From: Persicobacter sp. CCB-QB2 | Lineage (GTDB): Bacteria; Bacteroidota; Bacteroidia; Cytophagales; Cyclobacteriaceae | Reading direction: 5' to 3' | DNA: 64,000 bases | NCBI RefSeq assembly: GCF_001274635.1 | Contig: NZ_LBGV01000001.1 | Span: forward strand, 2,356,001-2,420,000 | Shown: positions 10,511-20,225 of the stretch, in pieces | Layout of the letters: each line of letters begins with the position of its first letter | Numbering within the stretch: position 1 is the stretch's first letter | Translations under genes and position numbers: made by a program | The notes under the pieces: model-generated | Told to the model about the DNA's origin: nothing | The model's database searches: none | Seen by the model: the letters and a program-made list of their open reading frames with translations, nothing else

Positions 10511-11077
10511 TCAGCCCAAACGTTTTCTCACCAATGCTTCCACTTGCCGCATCAGCTGCAATGGAGGCTTGGTCCTCCAATTGTCAATCATTAAATCTTG
10601 CCCGATTACGATAAATTCATCCAGGTTAAACTTTTCCCATTCTTCCGTGACATGGGCTCGAAAATTAAGCGCGGCAATCCAGCCTTCCTCCACCTCTTCA
10701 AACCACTCTTCATAATAGGCATCATCCGAACCGTGAAAATTCATCACAAATTCTCCTACCAGCAGGAACTTTCGAATCCCTGAGGATATAAAATGCTCCA
10801 AAATATTACGTTTCAACACCATGATATCATTATGCAGGGCATCATTCCACTCACCAATAAATTCCAATATCACAATCCCTTGTTCATAATTTGCGTATAA
10901 AACCTTTATGAACAATGTCTCCGATCCTATATTATCCCATGCAGGATCAATATAATAGCCATAGATAGTTTCAGAATATAAGTCATAATTATAAACCTTC
11001 TCATAAAAAGGCGAGTTCGGATCTTGAGAAGAGTTATAAAAAGCATGCCAACCGTTGTAAGGCTCTAAATCGTGCAT
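10511..11077 (-). CDS. Uncharacterised acidic protein
   Basis: The 188-residue protein lacks a signal peptide and membrane helices and is rich in Asp, Glu, Trp and Tyr. A hydrophobic strand series (GIVILEFIGEW, KFLLVGEFVMNF) suggests a compact alpha/beta cytoplasmic domain. I recognise no family, though similar proteins occur in other Bacteroidota. It is convergent with the SprT-like gene and divergent from the DUF3332 gene, so it is probably transcribed alone. Confidence 0.7.
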   Translation of the reverse strand: MHDLEPYNGWHAFYNSSQDPNSPFYEKVYNYDLYSETIYGYYIDPAWDNIGSETLFIKVLYANYEQGIVILEFIGEWNDALHNDIMVLKRNILEHFISSGIRKFLLVGEFVMNFHGSDDAYYEEWFEEVEEGWIAALNFRAHVTEEWEKFNLDEFIVIGQDLMIDNWRTKPPLQLMRQVEALVRKRLG

Positions 11078-11094
11078 TTTTTATATTAAATTTA

Positions 11095-11128
11095 TTTTGT
11101 GAATAATAAGAACTTGAACTACCTTTTG
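11095..11128 (+). promoter_or_regulatory. Promoter candidate for DUF3332 gene
   Basis: TTTTG at 11095-11099 and TACCTTTTG at 11120-11128 are separated by 20 bases, close to the Bacteroidota TTTG-N17-23-TAnnTTTG pattern (one extra T in the -7 box). The start codon follows 44 bases later. Confidence 0.42.
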
Positions 11129-11171
11129 CAAAATTGAGTCAATCGATTCACTAAATCTTAATTTCAATTAA

Positions 11172-11756
11172 ATGTTTATGAAAAAGCTTTCGACCATTCT
11201 ACTGGCAGTTTTCATGATGAGTGCCGGACTTGTGCAAACCAGCTGCTACGGCCCTTTTAAATTAACTACAAAACTGTGGAACTGGAACGGCCAGGTGGGA
11301 GATAAATTTATCAACGCACTGCTTTTCTTCGGATTAAACATCATTCCGGTTTATGGTGTAACCGTATTCCTGGATGCCATCATCTTTAACTCCATTGAAT
11401 TCTGGGGTGGCAACAATCCTATTTCCATGGGACCGGGCGAGATCGAAGAACGTGTAGTGGAAGGGGAAAACAGTACTTATAAATTAACCGCTTCCCAAAA
11501 CCGCTATGACATTGAAGTAATTGCCGGGGAACATAAAGGAGCCAAAGGGGCCTTTGTATTCTCGAAAAAAGACAAATCCTGGACTTGGGAAGAAAATGGC
11601 ACCTCTGAAGTAATCATGCAAATGAGTGGAGACGAAAATAACCCAATGATCCAATTTCTGCCTGAAACAGCCCATGCCTTCTCCATGAATTTTACAGAAA
11701 TGGAAGCCGCACAGAAAAGAGGTTTTAGAGGAACGGAGTTAGTTTCTAACCATTAA
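11172..11756 (+). CDS. DUF3332 family lipoprotein
   Basis: The 194-residue protein starts with two possible ATGs (11172 and 11178); the second, MKK, gives the more typical signal peptide. The lipobox QTSC puts the lipidated cysteine at residue 25 of the longer form. The following segment with conserved GPF.LT..LWNWNG and two hydrophobic helices matches the DUF3332 family, small exported proteins of unknown function found across Bacteroidota and Proteobacteria. It has its own promoter-like sequence and a strong terminator. Confidence 0.88.
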   Translation: MFMKKLSTILLAVFMMSAGLVQTSCYGPFKLTTKLWNWNGQVGDKFINALLFFGLNIIPVYGVTVFLDAIIFNSIEFWGGNNPISMGPGEIEERVVEGENSTYKLTASQNRYDIEVIAGEHKGAKGAFVFSKKDKSWTWEENGTSEVIMQMSGDENNPMIQFLPETAHAFSMNFTEMEAAQKRGFRGTELVSNH

Positions 11757-11827
11757 TGGATTTGGTAGTTATAAAGACATAACCCCCTAGATGGGTAAAT
11801 CCCAATTTGACAAAAGGTCAAAAAAAT

Positions 11828-11859
11828 GGCAGTGATTTAATCGAAATCACTGCCTTTTT
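11828..11859 (+). terminator. Terminator of DUF3332 gene
   Basis: An 11-bp perfect stem (GGCAGTGATTT, 11828-11838, with its complement at 11844-11854) is followed by five T residues. Confidence 0.92.
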
Positions 11860-11954
11860 ATTTAGTAATGATTTGAAGCAAATTTATCCGCATGATGCGC
11901 CACTGAGTTCAAAAAATCACTTTAAACTTAATTCTCATCATTTTGGAGTAGCCG

Positions 11955-12090
11955 ACCGGTTTTCTAATCGCCCAAATTGTGGAAAACTTGCTTTCTCCTC
12001 ATCCTTCTGCTTTCTGGAAAAAAGAAATAGGTCTAATCCCATTATTTCCGTATCCTGCAGCCGAACACGGCTTGGAGCACGCATCACTCG
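11955..12090 (+). repeat. Family-1 repeat, degenerate b half
   Basis: The stretch contains GCCCAAAT followed by CTTGCTTTCTCCTCAT and a GGAAAAAAG block at the same spacing as in the complete copies. The right end is diverged and the left half is missing or unrecognisable. It fills most of the gap between the DUF3332 and DUF2911 genes. Confidence 0.6.
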
Positions 12091-12151
12091 ACTTAATGAA
12101 TTGACTCAAAGCGCCTTCCCTAAGAACTTGGAATTAATAATCAGGATCAAA

Positions 12152-12694
12152 TTACCACATAAACTCCAAAGGGATAATGGCCTTAGTGGAATCCCACATG
12201 ATCAACCAATTGGCTTTCCCATCTTCCATATTCTCAAACTCCATCGTCAGTGGCTCATAAATCGACTCCAACTGCTCAGCGGATACACTCACTCTCAGCA
12301 CATCATCCTCCTCCTTATATTCATAAGAACCCCACTGGCCTAAATCATTGTTAAAGATAATCGTCCAGTTGTCCTCATTGGGGATGGTAAACAAAGAATA
12401 AGTTCCCGCCTTCAATATTTTACCGGCTACCCGAACATCACCGGTCAGGGTCACTTCCGTGGCTTCATTGGCTCCTGTTCTCCATACCTTACCGTAAGGC
12501 ACCAATGTCCCAAACAACTCCCGATCCCTCTTGTGTGGACGACCATAAGTAATCTTCACATAGGTATCGTGCTCTTTAAACGTTACTACCGCCAATGGAC
12601 TTACCCTCGGTTTTAAAGCCTCCTGCGCTAAGCCATCTGTTGCCCACAAAGACAAAATCATTACCACCACGGCCAAAATGCTATTTTTCATCAT
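12152..12694 (-). CDS. DUF2911 domain-containing secreted protein
   Basis: The frame is open further upstream, but the ATG at 12694 begins a clean signal peptide (MMKNSILAVVVMILS...) ending in GLAQ. The mature domain carries the DUF2911 signature: ITYGRPHKRDRELFG, VPYGKVWRTGANEAT and a segment IPNEDNWTIIFN. DUF2911 proteins are exported, of unknown function and typical of Bacteroidota. The gene is divergent from the dCMP deaminase gene. Confidence 0.88.
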   Translation of the reverse strand: MMKNSILAVVVMILSLWATDGLAQEALKPRVSPLAVVTFKEHDTYVKITYGRPHKRDRELFGTLVPYGKVWRTGANEATEVTLTGDVRVAGKILKAGTYSLFTIPNEDNWTIIFNNDLGQWGSYEYKEEDDVLRVSVSAEQLESIYEPLTMEFENMEDGKANWLIMWDSTKAIIPLEFMW

Positions 12695-12837
12695 TGATAG
12701 ATTTGTTTTTAAAAAGGTCAGAATTAATTTGAGCAAAATTTTATTATTGAAAAATAAGAAGACCACTTCAGTACCGCAATTTTTCCGAAACAGAAAAACA
12801 GTATTTTTTATGAGCGGTACTCAAACAAACAAATTTT

Positions 12838-13332
12838 ATGAGCAGGCCCAATTTCGATGACATCTATATGGAGCTGGCACTCAACATTGCCCGTCGATCC
12901 CATTGTATCAAAAAACATGTTGGCGCAGTACTGGCCAAAGACACCCGAATTATCTCAATTGGCTATAATGGCCCACCGGCAGGAACCCACAACTGCGATG
13001 AAGAGTTTCCTGGAACGGGTTGTTCCAGAGACTCCAAAGGAAGTTGTTCTTTGGCCATTCACGCGGAGCAAAATGCGATTCTTTATGCAGTAAAAAACAA
13101 GTCGGATGTAGAAGGTTCCACATTATATGTGACCCTTGCCCCCTGCCTGCCTTGTGCCAGAATTATTTATAGCGCCGGCATTAAAAAAGTGATTTATTAT
13201 AAATCCTATGCAGAATATAAGGGCTTACCTTGTGATGAGGGTGTGGACTTCCTGAGAAAATTCGGCATTGATATCCACAAATATGAAGGAGCTCCTTTTT
13301 TAGAAAAAGAAAAACTGGATCCGCTAATTTAA
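12838..13332 (+). CDS. Deoxycytidylate (dCMP) deaminase
   Basis: The 164-residue protein deaminates dCMP to dUMP, feeding thymidylate synthesis. The zinc site is complete: H75 and E77 in HAEQNA and the pair C103/C106 in PCLPCA. A second Cys/His-rich stretch (HNCDEEFPGTGCSRD) is typical of dCMP deaminases of the ComEB type rather than cytidine deaminases. The ATG lies at the family's usual N-terminus. A family-1 repeat half follows the gene; no terminator on the plus strand is obvious. Confidence 0.93.
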   Translation: MSRPNFDDIYMELALNIARRSHCIKKHVGAVLAKDTRIISIGYNGPPAGTHNCDEEFPGTGCSRDSKGSCSLAIHAEQNAILYAVKNKSDVEGSTLYVTLAPCLPCARIIYSAGIKKVIYYKSYAEYKGLPCDEGVDFLRKFGIDIHKYEGAPFLEKEKLDPLI

Positions 13333-13424
13333 GCCATTCTATTTACCTGCAGATTCAAAAAAAGCAAAGCGTTTATTATCAGTAAATATTAGGTGACTCG
13401 ACTAATTGTTCAATTAGCTTGAAT

Positions 13425-13535
13425 TCGGAAAAATTGATTTCTCCTCATTCACCTGCTTCGTTGGAAAAAATTCGCAACAGGAAAAATTCCTTCATTTCCC
13501 CGTCTTGCAGGTAAACAAGGATTTAAGGAGGCATC
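13425..13535 (+). repeat. Family-1 repeat, b half
   Basis: TTTCTCCTCATTCACCTGCTT, GTTGGAAAAAATTC and CAGGAAAAATTCCTTCATTT follow each other exactly as in the b half of the complete copies. The a half is absent and the right terminal repeat is diverged. Confidence 0.75.
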
Positions 13536-13551
13536 AAAAGGCATAGCCCGC

Positions 13552-13587
13552 AAAAAAAGAAACAAGGGATTCCCTCCCCTGTTTCTT
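13552..13587 (-). terminator. Terminator of murB
   Basis: On the minus strand AAGAAACAGGGG pairs with CCCTTGTTTCTT (one mismatch, about 8-base loop) and is followed by seven T residues. It lies just past the murB stop codon. Confidence 0.8.
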
Positions 13588-13601
13588 CTTGCTCCTTTTT
13601 T

Positions 13602-14618
13602 CTAGATGATATTCACCTCCGGCTCAATCTCTACCCCAAATTTCTCCAGGACGGAGGCTTGTATTTTTTTGGCCAATTGATAAATAGCCTTCCCATTATT
13701 CCCTCCGAAATTCACCAAAACCAGGGCCTGCTTTTCATGAACGCCTATATTTCCTTCCCGGTAACCTTTCCATCCTGCCTGATCTATTAAAAAGCCCGCA
13801 GCAATTTTCACCTTTCCCTCTCCTGCAGGATAACCGCCCATTTGAGGATAATCCTGTTTAAGCCTTTCAAAAAGTGCTGTGGAGATCACCGGATTTTTAA
13901 AGAAACTCCCTCCATTCCCAATCTCCGCCGGATCCGGCAATTTTGATTGACGAATATGAATCACCGCCTCCGCAATCGCTTTCAAGGACAACTCCCTCAC
14001 TCCCTGTTCTTCCAAAGTCTGCTGAATAGCCCCGTAAGTAGTATTAAAATTGGGCCTTTTATTCAATTTGAATGTCACATTCACAATAATGAACTTCCCC
14101 TTTGCCCACCGTTTAAAAATAGAATCACGATAGCCAAATTCACAATCCGCATGGCGAAAAGTTTTAAGCTCACCACTTTCCACTTCCACGGCCTCCAGGG
14201 ACTCAAAAACATCTTTTAACTCCACACCATAAGCCCCAATATTCTGAATGGGTGCAGCACCTACAGAACCCGGAATCAGTGACATGTTCTCTACCCCGGC
14301 CCAATTTTGTTCAATACAATACAGCACGAAATCATGCCAAACCTCTCCGGCGCCCACTTTCACCCAAACATGCTCCTCATCCTCCTGTAACAGTTCCCGG
14401 CCCCTGATTTGATTTTGAACCACCAAACCTTCATACCTCTCCGTAAACAGCACATTACTTCCTCCGCCCAACATCATGGAAGGATGAGATTGATACACCT
14501 CTTCCTTGATTAACTGCTGAACTTCCGCCACTGAGGATACGGAAGTAAAAAAAGCCGTTTCTTCGGCCACTCCAAAAGTATTTAAACCCAAAAGGGAAAA
14601 GTTGGTCTTTATGGTCAT
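13602..14618 (-). CDS. murB: UDP-N-acetylmuramate dehydrogenase
   Basis: The 338-residue FAD enzyme reduces UDP-N-acetylenolpyruvoylglucosamine to UDP-MurNAc in peptidoglycan precursor synthesis. The FAD-binding signature LGGGSNVLFT is followed by SLIPGSVGAAPIQNIGAYG; the catalytic serine region GNGGSFFKNPV and the C-terminal LVNFGGNNG are present. Length and insert pattern fit the type I (E. coli-like) form. It is the last gene of a minus-strand group with dprA, 73 bases away, and has its own terminator. Confidence 0.97.
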   Translation of the reverse strand: MTIKTNFSLLGLNTFGVAEETAFFTSVSSVAEVQQLIKEEVYQSHPSMMLGGGSNVLFTERYEGLVVQNQIRGRELLQEDEEHVWVKVGAGEVWHDFVLYCIEQNWAGVENMSLIPGSVGAAPIQNIGAYGVELKDVFESLEAVEVESGELKTFRHADCEFGYRDSIFKRWAKGKFIIVNVTFKLNKRPNFNTTYGAIQQTLEEQGVRELSLKAIAEAVIHIRQSKLPDPAEIGNGGSFFKNPVISTALFERLKQDYPQMGGYPAGEGKVKIAAGFLIDQAGWKGYREGNIGVHEKQALVLVNFGGNNGKAIYQLAKKIQASVLEKFGVEIEPEVNII

Positions 14619-14691
14619 ATCAAAATCAATTATGGGCGCAATTTAGGGAACCCACCGAATATTTCCCACTTCATGAAATGTTCTTGCTGAT

Positions 14692-15837
14692 CTATCTGAC
14701 TCTCCCCTTTGCTCCAAATACACCACCAGGCAATTTTTGAATTAAACCCACAAGTTCCAAGTTCAATAAAGAGGAGGACAACAAAGGCAATTGATGTGAA
14801 AAATTCAACTTCAACTCATCAATCACAACCGGCGTCGTTTTTTCTGAAATAAAGGAAAAAACTTCTTTTTCTAACAATGTAAGATTATCCGGCATTTTAA
14901 CGTGCTTTTCTTTTTGCTCCTCTTGGGTTTCCCAGGACATTAATTGAATCAAATCCTCCGCATCCGTCATCAGGTGGGCCTTATTCGATTTGATTAACTG
15001 ATGACAACCTTCACTTTTACTCGCCTGATAGGGGCCGGTCAATGCCATTACCTCCCGGTCATACTGGTTGGCCAAATCAGCAGTAATTAAAGCGCCTCCG
15101 GAGCTCATCGCCTCAATGACCAACACCACATCCACCATTCCCGCAATAATGCGGTTTCGGGCCGGAAACAACATGGCTTCCGGTTGAATCCCCAAGGGAC
15201 TTTCCGTCAACAAAGCCCCTTGCTGACGCACCATTTCTTTCGCCACAGCGCGGTGCTCCCTGGGATATATAATATTCATCCCTGAGGCCATTACCCCTAT
15301 GGTCGGTAATTCATAGTCTAAAGCCAGCTGATGGGCGTAAATATCAATACCATAAGCCAATCCGGAAACAACTGTAGGGTGATAGGGGGCAATATCCTGA
15401 AAAAAATCATCCAGAAAGCTTTTGCCATAAGCGGTGGCTTTTCGGGTACCCACAATGGCCACGGTGTAGGTTGGATTTAAATCAGCCGGGCCATAAGCAA
15501 ATAATACGGGTGGAGCATCAGGGATTTGCCTGAGTCGATGGGGATAGTTATCCTCGGATAGGATATAAATGTCAATACCTTTCTTGGTGGCTTGCTCCCA
15601 TTCCTGATGAGCCAAAGATATAAAATAATGGGAATTGACTAAATGTTGGCAGATCGTAGGACCAATTCCTGCTACTTTTTGCAGGGCACTTTTTTCAGCA
15701 GCCCAAACCTGCGTGGCAGAACCAAAATGAGCAATTAGCGCTCGAAAAGTTTGTGATCCAACCCCGGGAACCATCCCTAGGGCCATGGCATCAATTTTTG
15801 CTGATGCGCTTTTACTACAATTGTGTTTTGAGGTCAA
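14692..15837 (-). CDS. dprA: DNA-processing protein DprA
   Basis: The 381-residue protein loads RecA onto incoming single-stranded DNA in natural transformation. A helix-hairpin-helix segment occupies about residues 20-70, then the DprA Rossmann-like fold with VAIVGTRKAT, VSGLAYGIDIYAH, MASGMNIIYP, FPARNRIIAGM and VIEAMSSGGALITA, and a C-terminal winged helix. The start is a TTG at 15837 that overlaps the MerR gene end by 23 bases; the ATG at 15786 would shorten the N-terminus. The overlap indicates translational coupling to the MerR gene. Confidence 0.95.
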   Translation of the reverse strand: MTSKHNCSKSASAKIDAMALGMVPGVGSQTFRALIAHFGSATQVWAAEKSALQKVAGIGPTICQHLVNSHYFISLAHQEWEQATKKGIDIYILSEDNYPHRLRQIPDAPPVLFAYGPADLNPTYTVAIVGTRKATAYGKSFLDDFFQDIAPYHPTVVSGLAYGIDIYAHQLALDYELPTIGVMASGMNIIYPREHRAVAKEMVRQQGALLTESPLGIQPEAMLFPARNRIIAGMVDVVLVIEAMSSGGALITADLANQYDREVMALTGPYQASKSEGCHQLIKSNKAHLMTDAEDLIQLMSWETQEEQKEKHVKMPDNLTLLEKEVFSFISEKTTPVVIDELKLNFSHQLPLLSSSLLNLELVGLIQKLPGGVFGAKGRVR

Positions 15838-16150
15838 TGAGGAAGGATTTTAAAGATCTTAGAGACTCTATTATCTCCAATTTATCCTTGACTTCCTTCG
15901 TATTGTTTTTCAACAGATCCTTCGCTCCTTGTAAGGTGTAGCCCTTCTCTTTCACCAAATGATAAATCAACTTCACATTTTCAATATCTTCTTTAGTGAA
16001 CTGTCGGTTTCCATTTCGATTTTTCTTAGGTCGAATAATACCAAATTCTCCTTCCCAAAATCGGATCAAAGAAGTAGAAACCTGTAGCATCTCTGCGACC
16101 TCCCCAATGGTGTAGTATTTTTTTAATATTTCCTTCTCTTTATATGGCAC
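15815..16150 (-). CDS. MerR-family transcriptional regulator (short form)
   Basis: The 111-residue protein has the MerR winged helix-turn-helix at about residues 12-80 (YTIGEVAEMLQVSTSLIRFWE, then RNGNRQF) and a short C-terminal helix without cysteines or an effector domain, so metal sensing is unlikely. Proteins of this size next to dprA are common in Bacteroidota. The start is GTG at 16150. Its 3' end overlaps dprA. Confidence 0.88.
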   Translation of the reverse strand: MPYKEKEILKKYYTIGEVAEMLQVSTSLIRFWEGEFGIIRPKKNRNGNRQFTKEDIENVKLIYHLVKEKGYTLQGAKDLLKNNTKEVKDKLEIIESLRSLKSFLIDLKTQL

Positions 16151-16227
16151 TATTCAAAAAGCTAAATGGGTCGTTAAACTTTCGTTGTTCCTGCTAATTA
16201 ACACATTATTTTTTCAGAAATAAAGAA

Positions 16228-16268
16228 AATACCCGCAAAGCCCAAAAACTATGCGGGTATTATTCTTT
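16228..16268 (-). terminator. Terminator of M23 peptidase gene
   Basis: A 10-bp perfect stem AATACCCGCA / TGCGGGTATT (16228-16237, 16252-16261) sits downstream of the peptidase stop codon; the minus-strand side continues into a T-rich tract. The rest of 16151-16344 shows nothing else. Confidence 0.7.
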
Positions 16269-16344
16269 TGATTTTTATTAAAAATTGGCAAAACCTTATT
16301 TCGATTTTCACCAACAACTAAGTCAAAATAGCAGCATACAGGCC

Positions 16345-17322
16345 TTAAGACAACGATTGGTTTTCGATCGATGCCAGTCTTAACAATTCTTCATATTCAG
16401 CAGGAGTGATTCCCTGATACAAATAATTAATCGGATTCACGGGGCGATCATTTTTTCTTACTTCATAATGCACGTGGGGTGCGGTAGACGAACCGGTATT
16501 CCCAACATAACCAATCAAATCTCCTCTTTTCACCTTCTCCCCTCTTTTCACTGCAAAATCCTGCATGTGAGCATATAGCGTCTTATAACCATAACCATGA
16601 TCTATGATCACGTGCTTTCCATATCCACTGAAATCTGTTTTCACCTTTACCACTTTCCCTCCGCCTGTAGCATAGATAGGCGTTCCCTTTGGTGCTGAGA
16701 AATCACAACCGGTATGTAAACGCTTAATTTTATGAATGGGGTGAATACGGTAGCCAAAGCCGGAAGCCAGCCTTTTTAAATCGGAATTACTCACGGGCTG
16801 AATAGCCGGAATGGACGCCCAAAGCTTTTCCTTATTTCTCGCTAAAGTCAAAATCTCATCGTAAGATTTTGTCTGTACATACAGGCGTTTCTTAAGCTCA
16901 TCAATTTCCTTATAGGTATCAATAATCAATTCTTCCTTCTCCATCCCCTTATCCAGCAGATCGGCGTAACGGTAACTCCCTCCGATTCCGCCCTGGCGAA
17001 TTTCATTCGGCAACGGCTCCGCTTCATAAATAACACGGTAGATATTCGCATCCCGTTCCTCTAAATAAGCCAGCATCTCGGTGGTATTGTTGATCTTTTC
17101 AGACAAAATATCATAATGATATTTCAGCTCCTTGTTCTCTTTTTTGAGCATGGCCTCTTTGGGCGAATCAAACCACACCCCAAACAAAATCATTAGGACA
17201 ATGGCAAAAGCCAAACTCGCCGACACAAAGCCCATAAAATTCAGGAACTTGTCCCATTTGGTTAATTTTATCTGTTCGTATCGACACGTCTCCGTATCGT
17301 AATAGTATTTTATCTTGGCCAT
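16345..17322 (-). CDS. Membrane-anchored M23 peptidase
   Basis: The 325-residue protein has a short cytoplasmic N-terminus, one membrane helix at about residues 31-52, a coiled-coil region (about 58-165) and a C-terminal LytM/M23 domain. The zinc motifs are intact: HTGCDF (HxxxD), and HVHYE (HxH), with LYAHM between them. An active peptidoglycan endopeptidase is therefore expected, cutting peptide cross-links in the periplasm, perhaps during cell division or growth. Its gene is divergent from alaS, as is common for this family in Bacteroidota. Confidence 0.93.
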   Translation of the reverse strand: MAKIKYYYDTETCRYEQIKLTKWDKFLNFMGFVSASLAFAIVLMILFGVWFDSPKEAMLKKENKELKYHYDILSEKINNTTEMLAYLEERDANIYRVIYEAEPLPNEIRQGGIGGSYRYADLLDKGMEKEELIIDTYKEIDELKKRLYVQTKSYDEILTLARNKEKLWASIPAIQPVSNSDLKRLASGFGYRIHPIHKIKRLHTGCDFSAPKGTPIYATGGGKVVKVKTDFSGYGKHVIIDHGYGYKTLYAHMQDFAVKRGEKVKRGDLIGYVGNTGSSTAPHVHYEVRKNDRPVNPINYLYQGITPAEYEELLRLASIENQSLS

Positions 17323-17392
17323 CCGTTGAGTATGATTTCTAAAAATCTGCTATTTTTGTCAAATAAAAATTAGGTCAGGGTAATTGTTCCCT

Positions 17393-17400
17393 TACCTTTG
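17393..17400 (+). promoter_or_regulatory. Possible -7 box for alaS
   Basis: TACCTTTG matches TAnnTTTG exactly and would give a leader of about 90 bases before alaS. No TTG is found at the expected -33 distance, so the call is tentative. Confidence 0.35.
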
Positions 17401-17495
17401 CAGATAATATCAAATTGACGAGGCAAGTTATGCAATTTTTGAGGTAAAACATAACTTTTCTTGTGCAGCAATTTAAAATTTAGTTAATCAATTAC

Positions 17496-20117
17496 ATGGA
17501 TTCCAAGCAAATAAGACAGAAATTTTTGGAGTTTTTTGAAAGCAAACAACACCAAATTGTACCTTCTGCACCGATGGTAGTGAAAGACGATCCTACTTTG
17601 ATGTTCACCAACGCAGGTATGAACCAGTTCAAGGATCTATTTTTAGGCAACAAAACCGCTGACTACAATCGAGCCGCCGATACCCAAAAGTGTATGAGGG
17701 TTTCTGGAAAGCATAATGATTTGGAAGAAGTGGGGATTGACACCTACCACCACACCATGTTTGAGATGCTGGGCAACTGGTCTTTTGGAAATTACTTCAA
17801 AAAAGACGCTATTGCCTGGGCATGGGAGTTATTAACGGACGTTTACCAATTGCCGAAAGACCGTCTTTATGTGACGATTTTCGAAGGCGACCAGGGAGAA
17901 GGACTGGAGAGAGATCAGGAAGCTTATGATTTCTGGAAAGCCCTGATTGCGGAAGAGCGCATTCTGAACGGAAACAAAAAAGACAATTTCTGGGAAATGG
18001 GCGAGCAGGGACCTTGTGGTCCATGTTCTGAAATTCATATTGACCTTCGTACAGAAGAAGAAATTGCAGCCGTTCCAGGCAAAACTTTGGTGAATGAAGA
18101 CCACCCACAAGTGGTGGAAATCTGGAACCTGGTATTCATGCAATTCAACCGCATGGCGGATGGCAGCCTGATTAAATTACCTGCGCAACACGTGGATACC
18201 GGTATGGGATTCGAGCGTTTGTGCATGGCGCTTCAGGGAAAAACCTCCAACTACGACACCGACGTTTTCCAGCCAATGATCCAGTTCATTGCACAGAAAG
18301 CAGAAGTAGAATACGGTAAAGATGAGAAAATTGACATCGCATTGCGCGTAATTGTGGACCACATCCGTGCGGTTTCCTTCGCGATTGCCGATGGTCAGTT
18401 GCCTTCCAATAATAAAGCCGGATATGTGATCCGACGAATTTTGCGTCGTGCGGTTCGTTACGGTTATACCTTCCTGGGCTTCAAAATGCCATTCATGAAT
18501 ACCTTGGTGCCACTATTATGTGAGCAATTCGAGGGTGTTTTTGATGAATTAAAAGCACAGCAGGATTTCATCATCAAGGTGATCATGGAAGAGGAATCTG
18601 CTTTCCTACGCACTTTGGACACCGGTTTGAGAAAAATCGATACGATTCGTGAGGAGTTAAAAACCACCAACAATGATACTATTGATGGTAAAACGGTTTT
18701 CGAACTTTATGATACTTTCGGTTTCCCGGTAGACCTTACCGCTTTGATTGCTCGTGAAAACGGACTGCAAATCGACGAAAAAGGTTTTGAGCAGGAAATG
18801 CAAGTACAGAAAGATCGTTCCCGTAATGCAGCCAAAACCGAAACTTCGGACTGGACGATTGTCAACGAAGGCGAAGATGTACAATTCATTGGTTACGATC
18901 ATTTGGAAGCTACTTCCAAAATTTTGCGTTACCGTGAAGTAAAAGATAAAAAGAAAAGCTTCTTCCAGGTAGTATTGGATACCACACCATTCTATGCGGA
19001 ATCAGGAGGGCAGGCAGGTGACACCGGCTACATTGAAGCAGATGGAAAGAAATACAGCATCATCGATACCAAGAAAGAAAATGATCTTTCGATTCATTTG
19101 ATGAAGGAATTGCCGGCCAATGTAGAGGCGGATTTCCATGCAGTAGTGAGCGCTAACAAGCGCAGACTTTCTATGAACAATCACTCCGCTACACACTTGT
19201 TGCATGCGGCCTTGAGGTCGGTATTAGGAGATCATGTTCAACAGAAGGGATCTTTTGTATCAGACAGCGTTTTGCGTTTTGACTTCTCTCATTTCTCCAA
19301 AATGACCGATGAGGAAATTGCTCAGGTGGAGCAGATTGTGAACCAAAAGATTCGCGAGAATATTCAATTGGATGAGAAACGCAACATCCCAATTGCTGAA
19401 GCGAAAAACCTGGGCGCAACCGCTCTATTCGGAGAGAAATACGGGGACTTCGTTCGTGTGATTACTTTTGACCCGAACTATTCGGTAGAACTATGTGGGG
19501 GTACGCACGTTCCGGCCACTGGTCAGATTGGTTTGTTCAAAATCACCACAGAGAGCTCAGTAGCGGCGGGTGTTCGTCGTATTGAGGCACTAACTGCTGA
19601 TGGTGCCGAGGCTTATATCAATAAAGAAGCGGAAGAGTTAAAGGCGATCAAAGAAGCTTTGAAAAATCCTAAGGATGCGGTAAAAGCGATTGATGCCTTA
19701 ATGAAAGAACGCGCTGCTTTGGCCAAGGAAATCGAAGGATTGCATTCGGAGAAAGCACAAGCACTTAAAGGTGATTTGAAAAATGCCGTGGTTGAAAAAG
19801 ACGGCGTGAATGTCATCATCAAAAAAGTAAGCATTCCTGCGGCTGACCAATTGAAAAACCTTTGTTTCCAAATGAAAAACGAAACAGAGAACCTTTTCAT
19901 GGTATTGGCAGCTGATGTTGCAGGCAAGCCACAGGTAGCTGTTGTGGTTTCTGAGAATCTGATCGAAGCTAAAGAGCTGCATGCCGGTAAATTGGTGAAA
20001 GAATTAGCCAAAGAAATCAAAGGTGGCGGAGGCGGACAGCCTTTCTTCGCAACCGCAGGAGGAAAAGATATCAACGGATTAGATGCAGTAGTAGCGAAAG
20101 CTTCAGAAATCATCTGA
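17496..20117 (+). CDS. alaS: Alanine-tRNA ligase
   Basis: The 873-residue class II synthetase charges tRNA-Ala. The catalytic domain begins at the usual N-terminus ([17 protein letters not shown], then [11 protein letters not shown]) and contains [10 protein letters not shown]. The editing domain has the zinc motifs [11 protein letters not shown] and CGGTH, and the C-terminal DHHA1-like region ends in [15 protein letters not shown]. Full length, no gaps. It is divergent from the M23 gene and followed by a long hairpin before gatB. Confidence 0.98.
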   Translation: MDSKQIRQKFLEFFESKQHQIVPSAPMVVKDDPTLMFTNAGMNQFKDLFLGNKTADYNRAADTQKCMRVSGKHNDLEEVGIDTYHHTMFEMLGNWSFGNYFKKDAIAWAWELLTDVYQLPKDRLYVTIFEGDQGEGLERDQEAYDFWKALIAEERILNGNKKDNFWEMGEQGPCGPCSEIHIDLRTEEEIAAVPGKTLVNEDHPQVVEIWNLVFMQFNRMADGSLIKLPAQHVDTGMGFERLCMALQGKTSNYDTDVFQPMIQFIAQKAEVEYGKDEKIDIALRVIVDHIRAVSFAIADGQLPSNNKAGYVIRRILRRAVRYGYTFLGFKMPFMNTLVPLLCEQFEGVFDELKAQQDFIIKVIMEEESAFLRTLDTGLRKIDTIREELKTTNNDTIDGKTVFELYDTFGFPVDLTALIARENGLQIDEKGFEQEMQVQKDRSRNAAKTETSDWTIVNEGEDVQFIGYDHLEATSKILRYREVKDKKKSFFQVVLDTTPFYAESGGQAGDTGYIEADGKKYSIIDTKKENDLSIHLMKELPANVEADFHAVVSANKRRLSMNNHSATHLLHAALRSVLGDHVQQKGSFVSDSVLRFDFSHFSKMTDEEIAQVEQIVNQKIRENIQLDEKRNIPIAEAKNLGATALFGEKYGDFVRVITFDPNYSVELCGGTHVPATGQIGLFKITTESSVAAGVRRIEALTADGAEAYINKEAEELKAIKEALKNPKDAVKAIDALMKERAALAKEIEGLHSEKAQALKGDLKNAVVEKDGVNVIIKKVSIPAADQLKNLCFQMKNETENLFMVLAADVAGKPQVAVVVSENLIEAKELHAGKLVKELAKEIKGGGGGQPFFATAGGKDINGLDAVVAKASEII

Positions 20118-20146
20118 TTTTAGTATAAATTTAGCAAAGATATAGC

Positions 20147-20220
20147 GCTTGAGTCGTGAGAATTGCAAAAAATTGGTAACTTCAATTTTTAGTTCGTAAT
20201 TCACGACTCAAGCTTTTTTT
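20147..20220 (+). terminator. Strong hairpin between alaS and gatB
   Basis: A 13-bp perfect stem (GCTTGAGTCGTGA, 20147-20159, with TCACGACTCAAGC at 20201-20213), extended by an AATT pair, encloses a 41-base loop and is followed by seven T residues. The T tract ends only five bases before the gatB start codon, so it may act as an attenuator as well as the alaS terminator. Confidence 0.88.
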
Positions 20221-20225
20221 ATGCT

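Noticed and set aside
11807-12343. 178-codon plus-strand frame across a terminator and the DUF2911 gene
   Set aside because: It runs over a hairpin terminator, a repeat half and the opposite strand of a real gene.
19613-20113. Long minus-strand frames opposite alaS and gatB
   Set aside because: Antisense shadows of well-identified genes.
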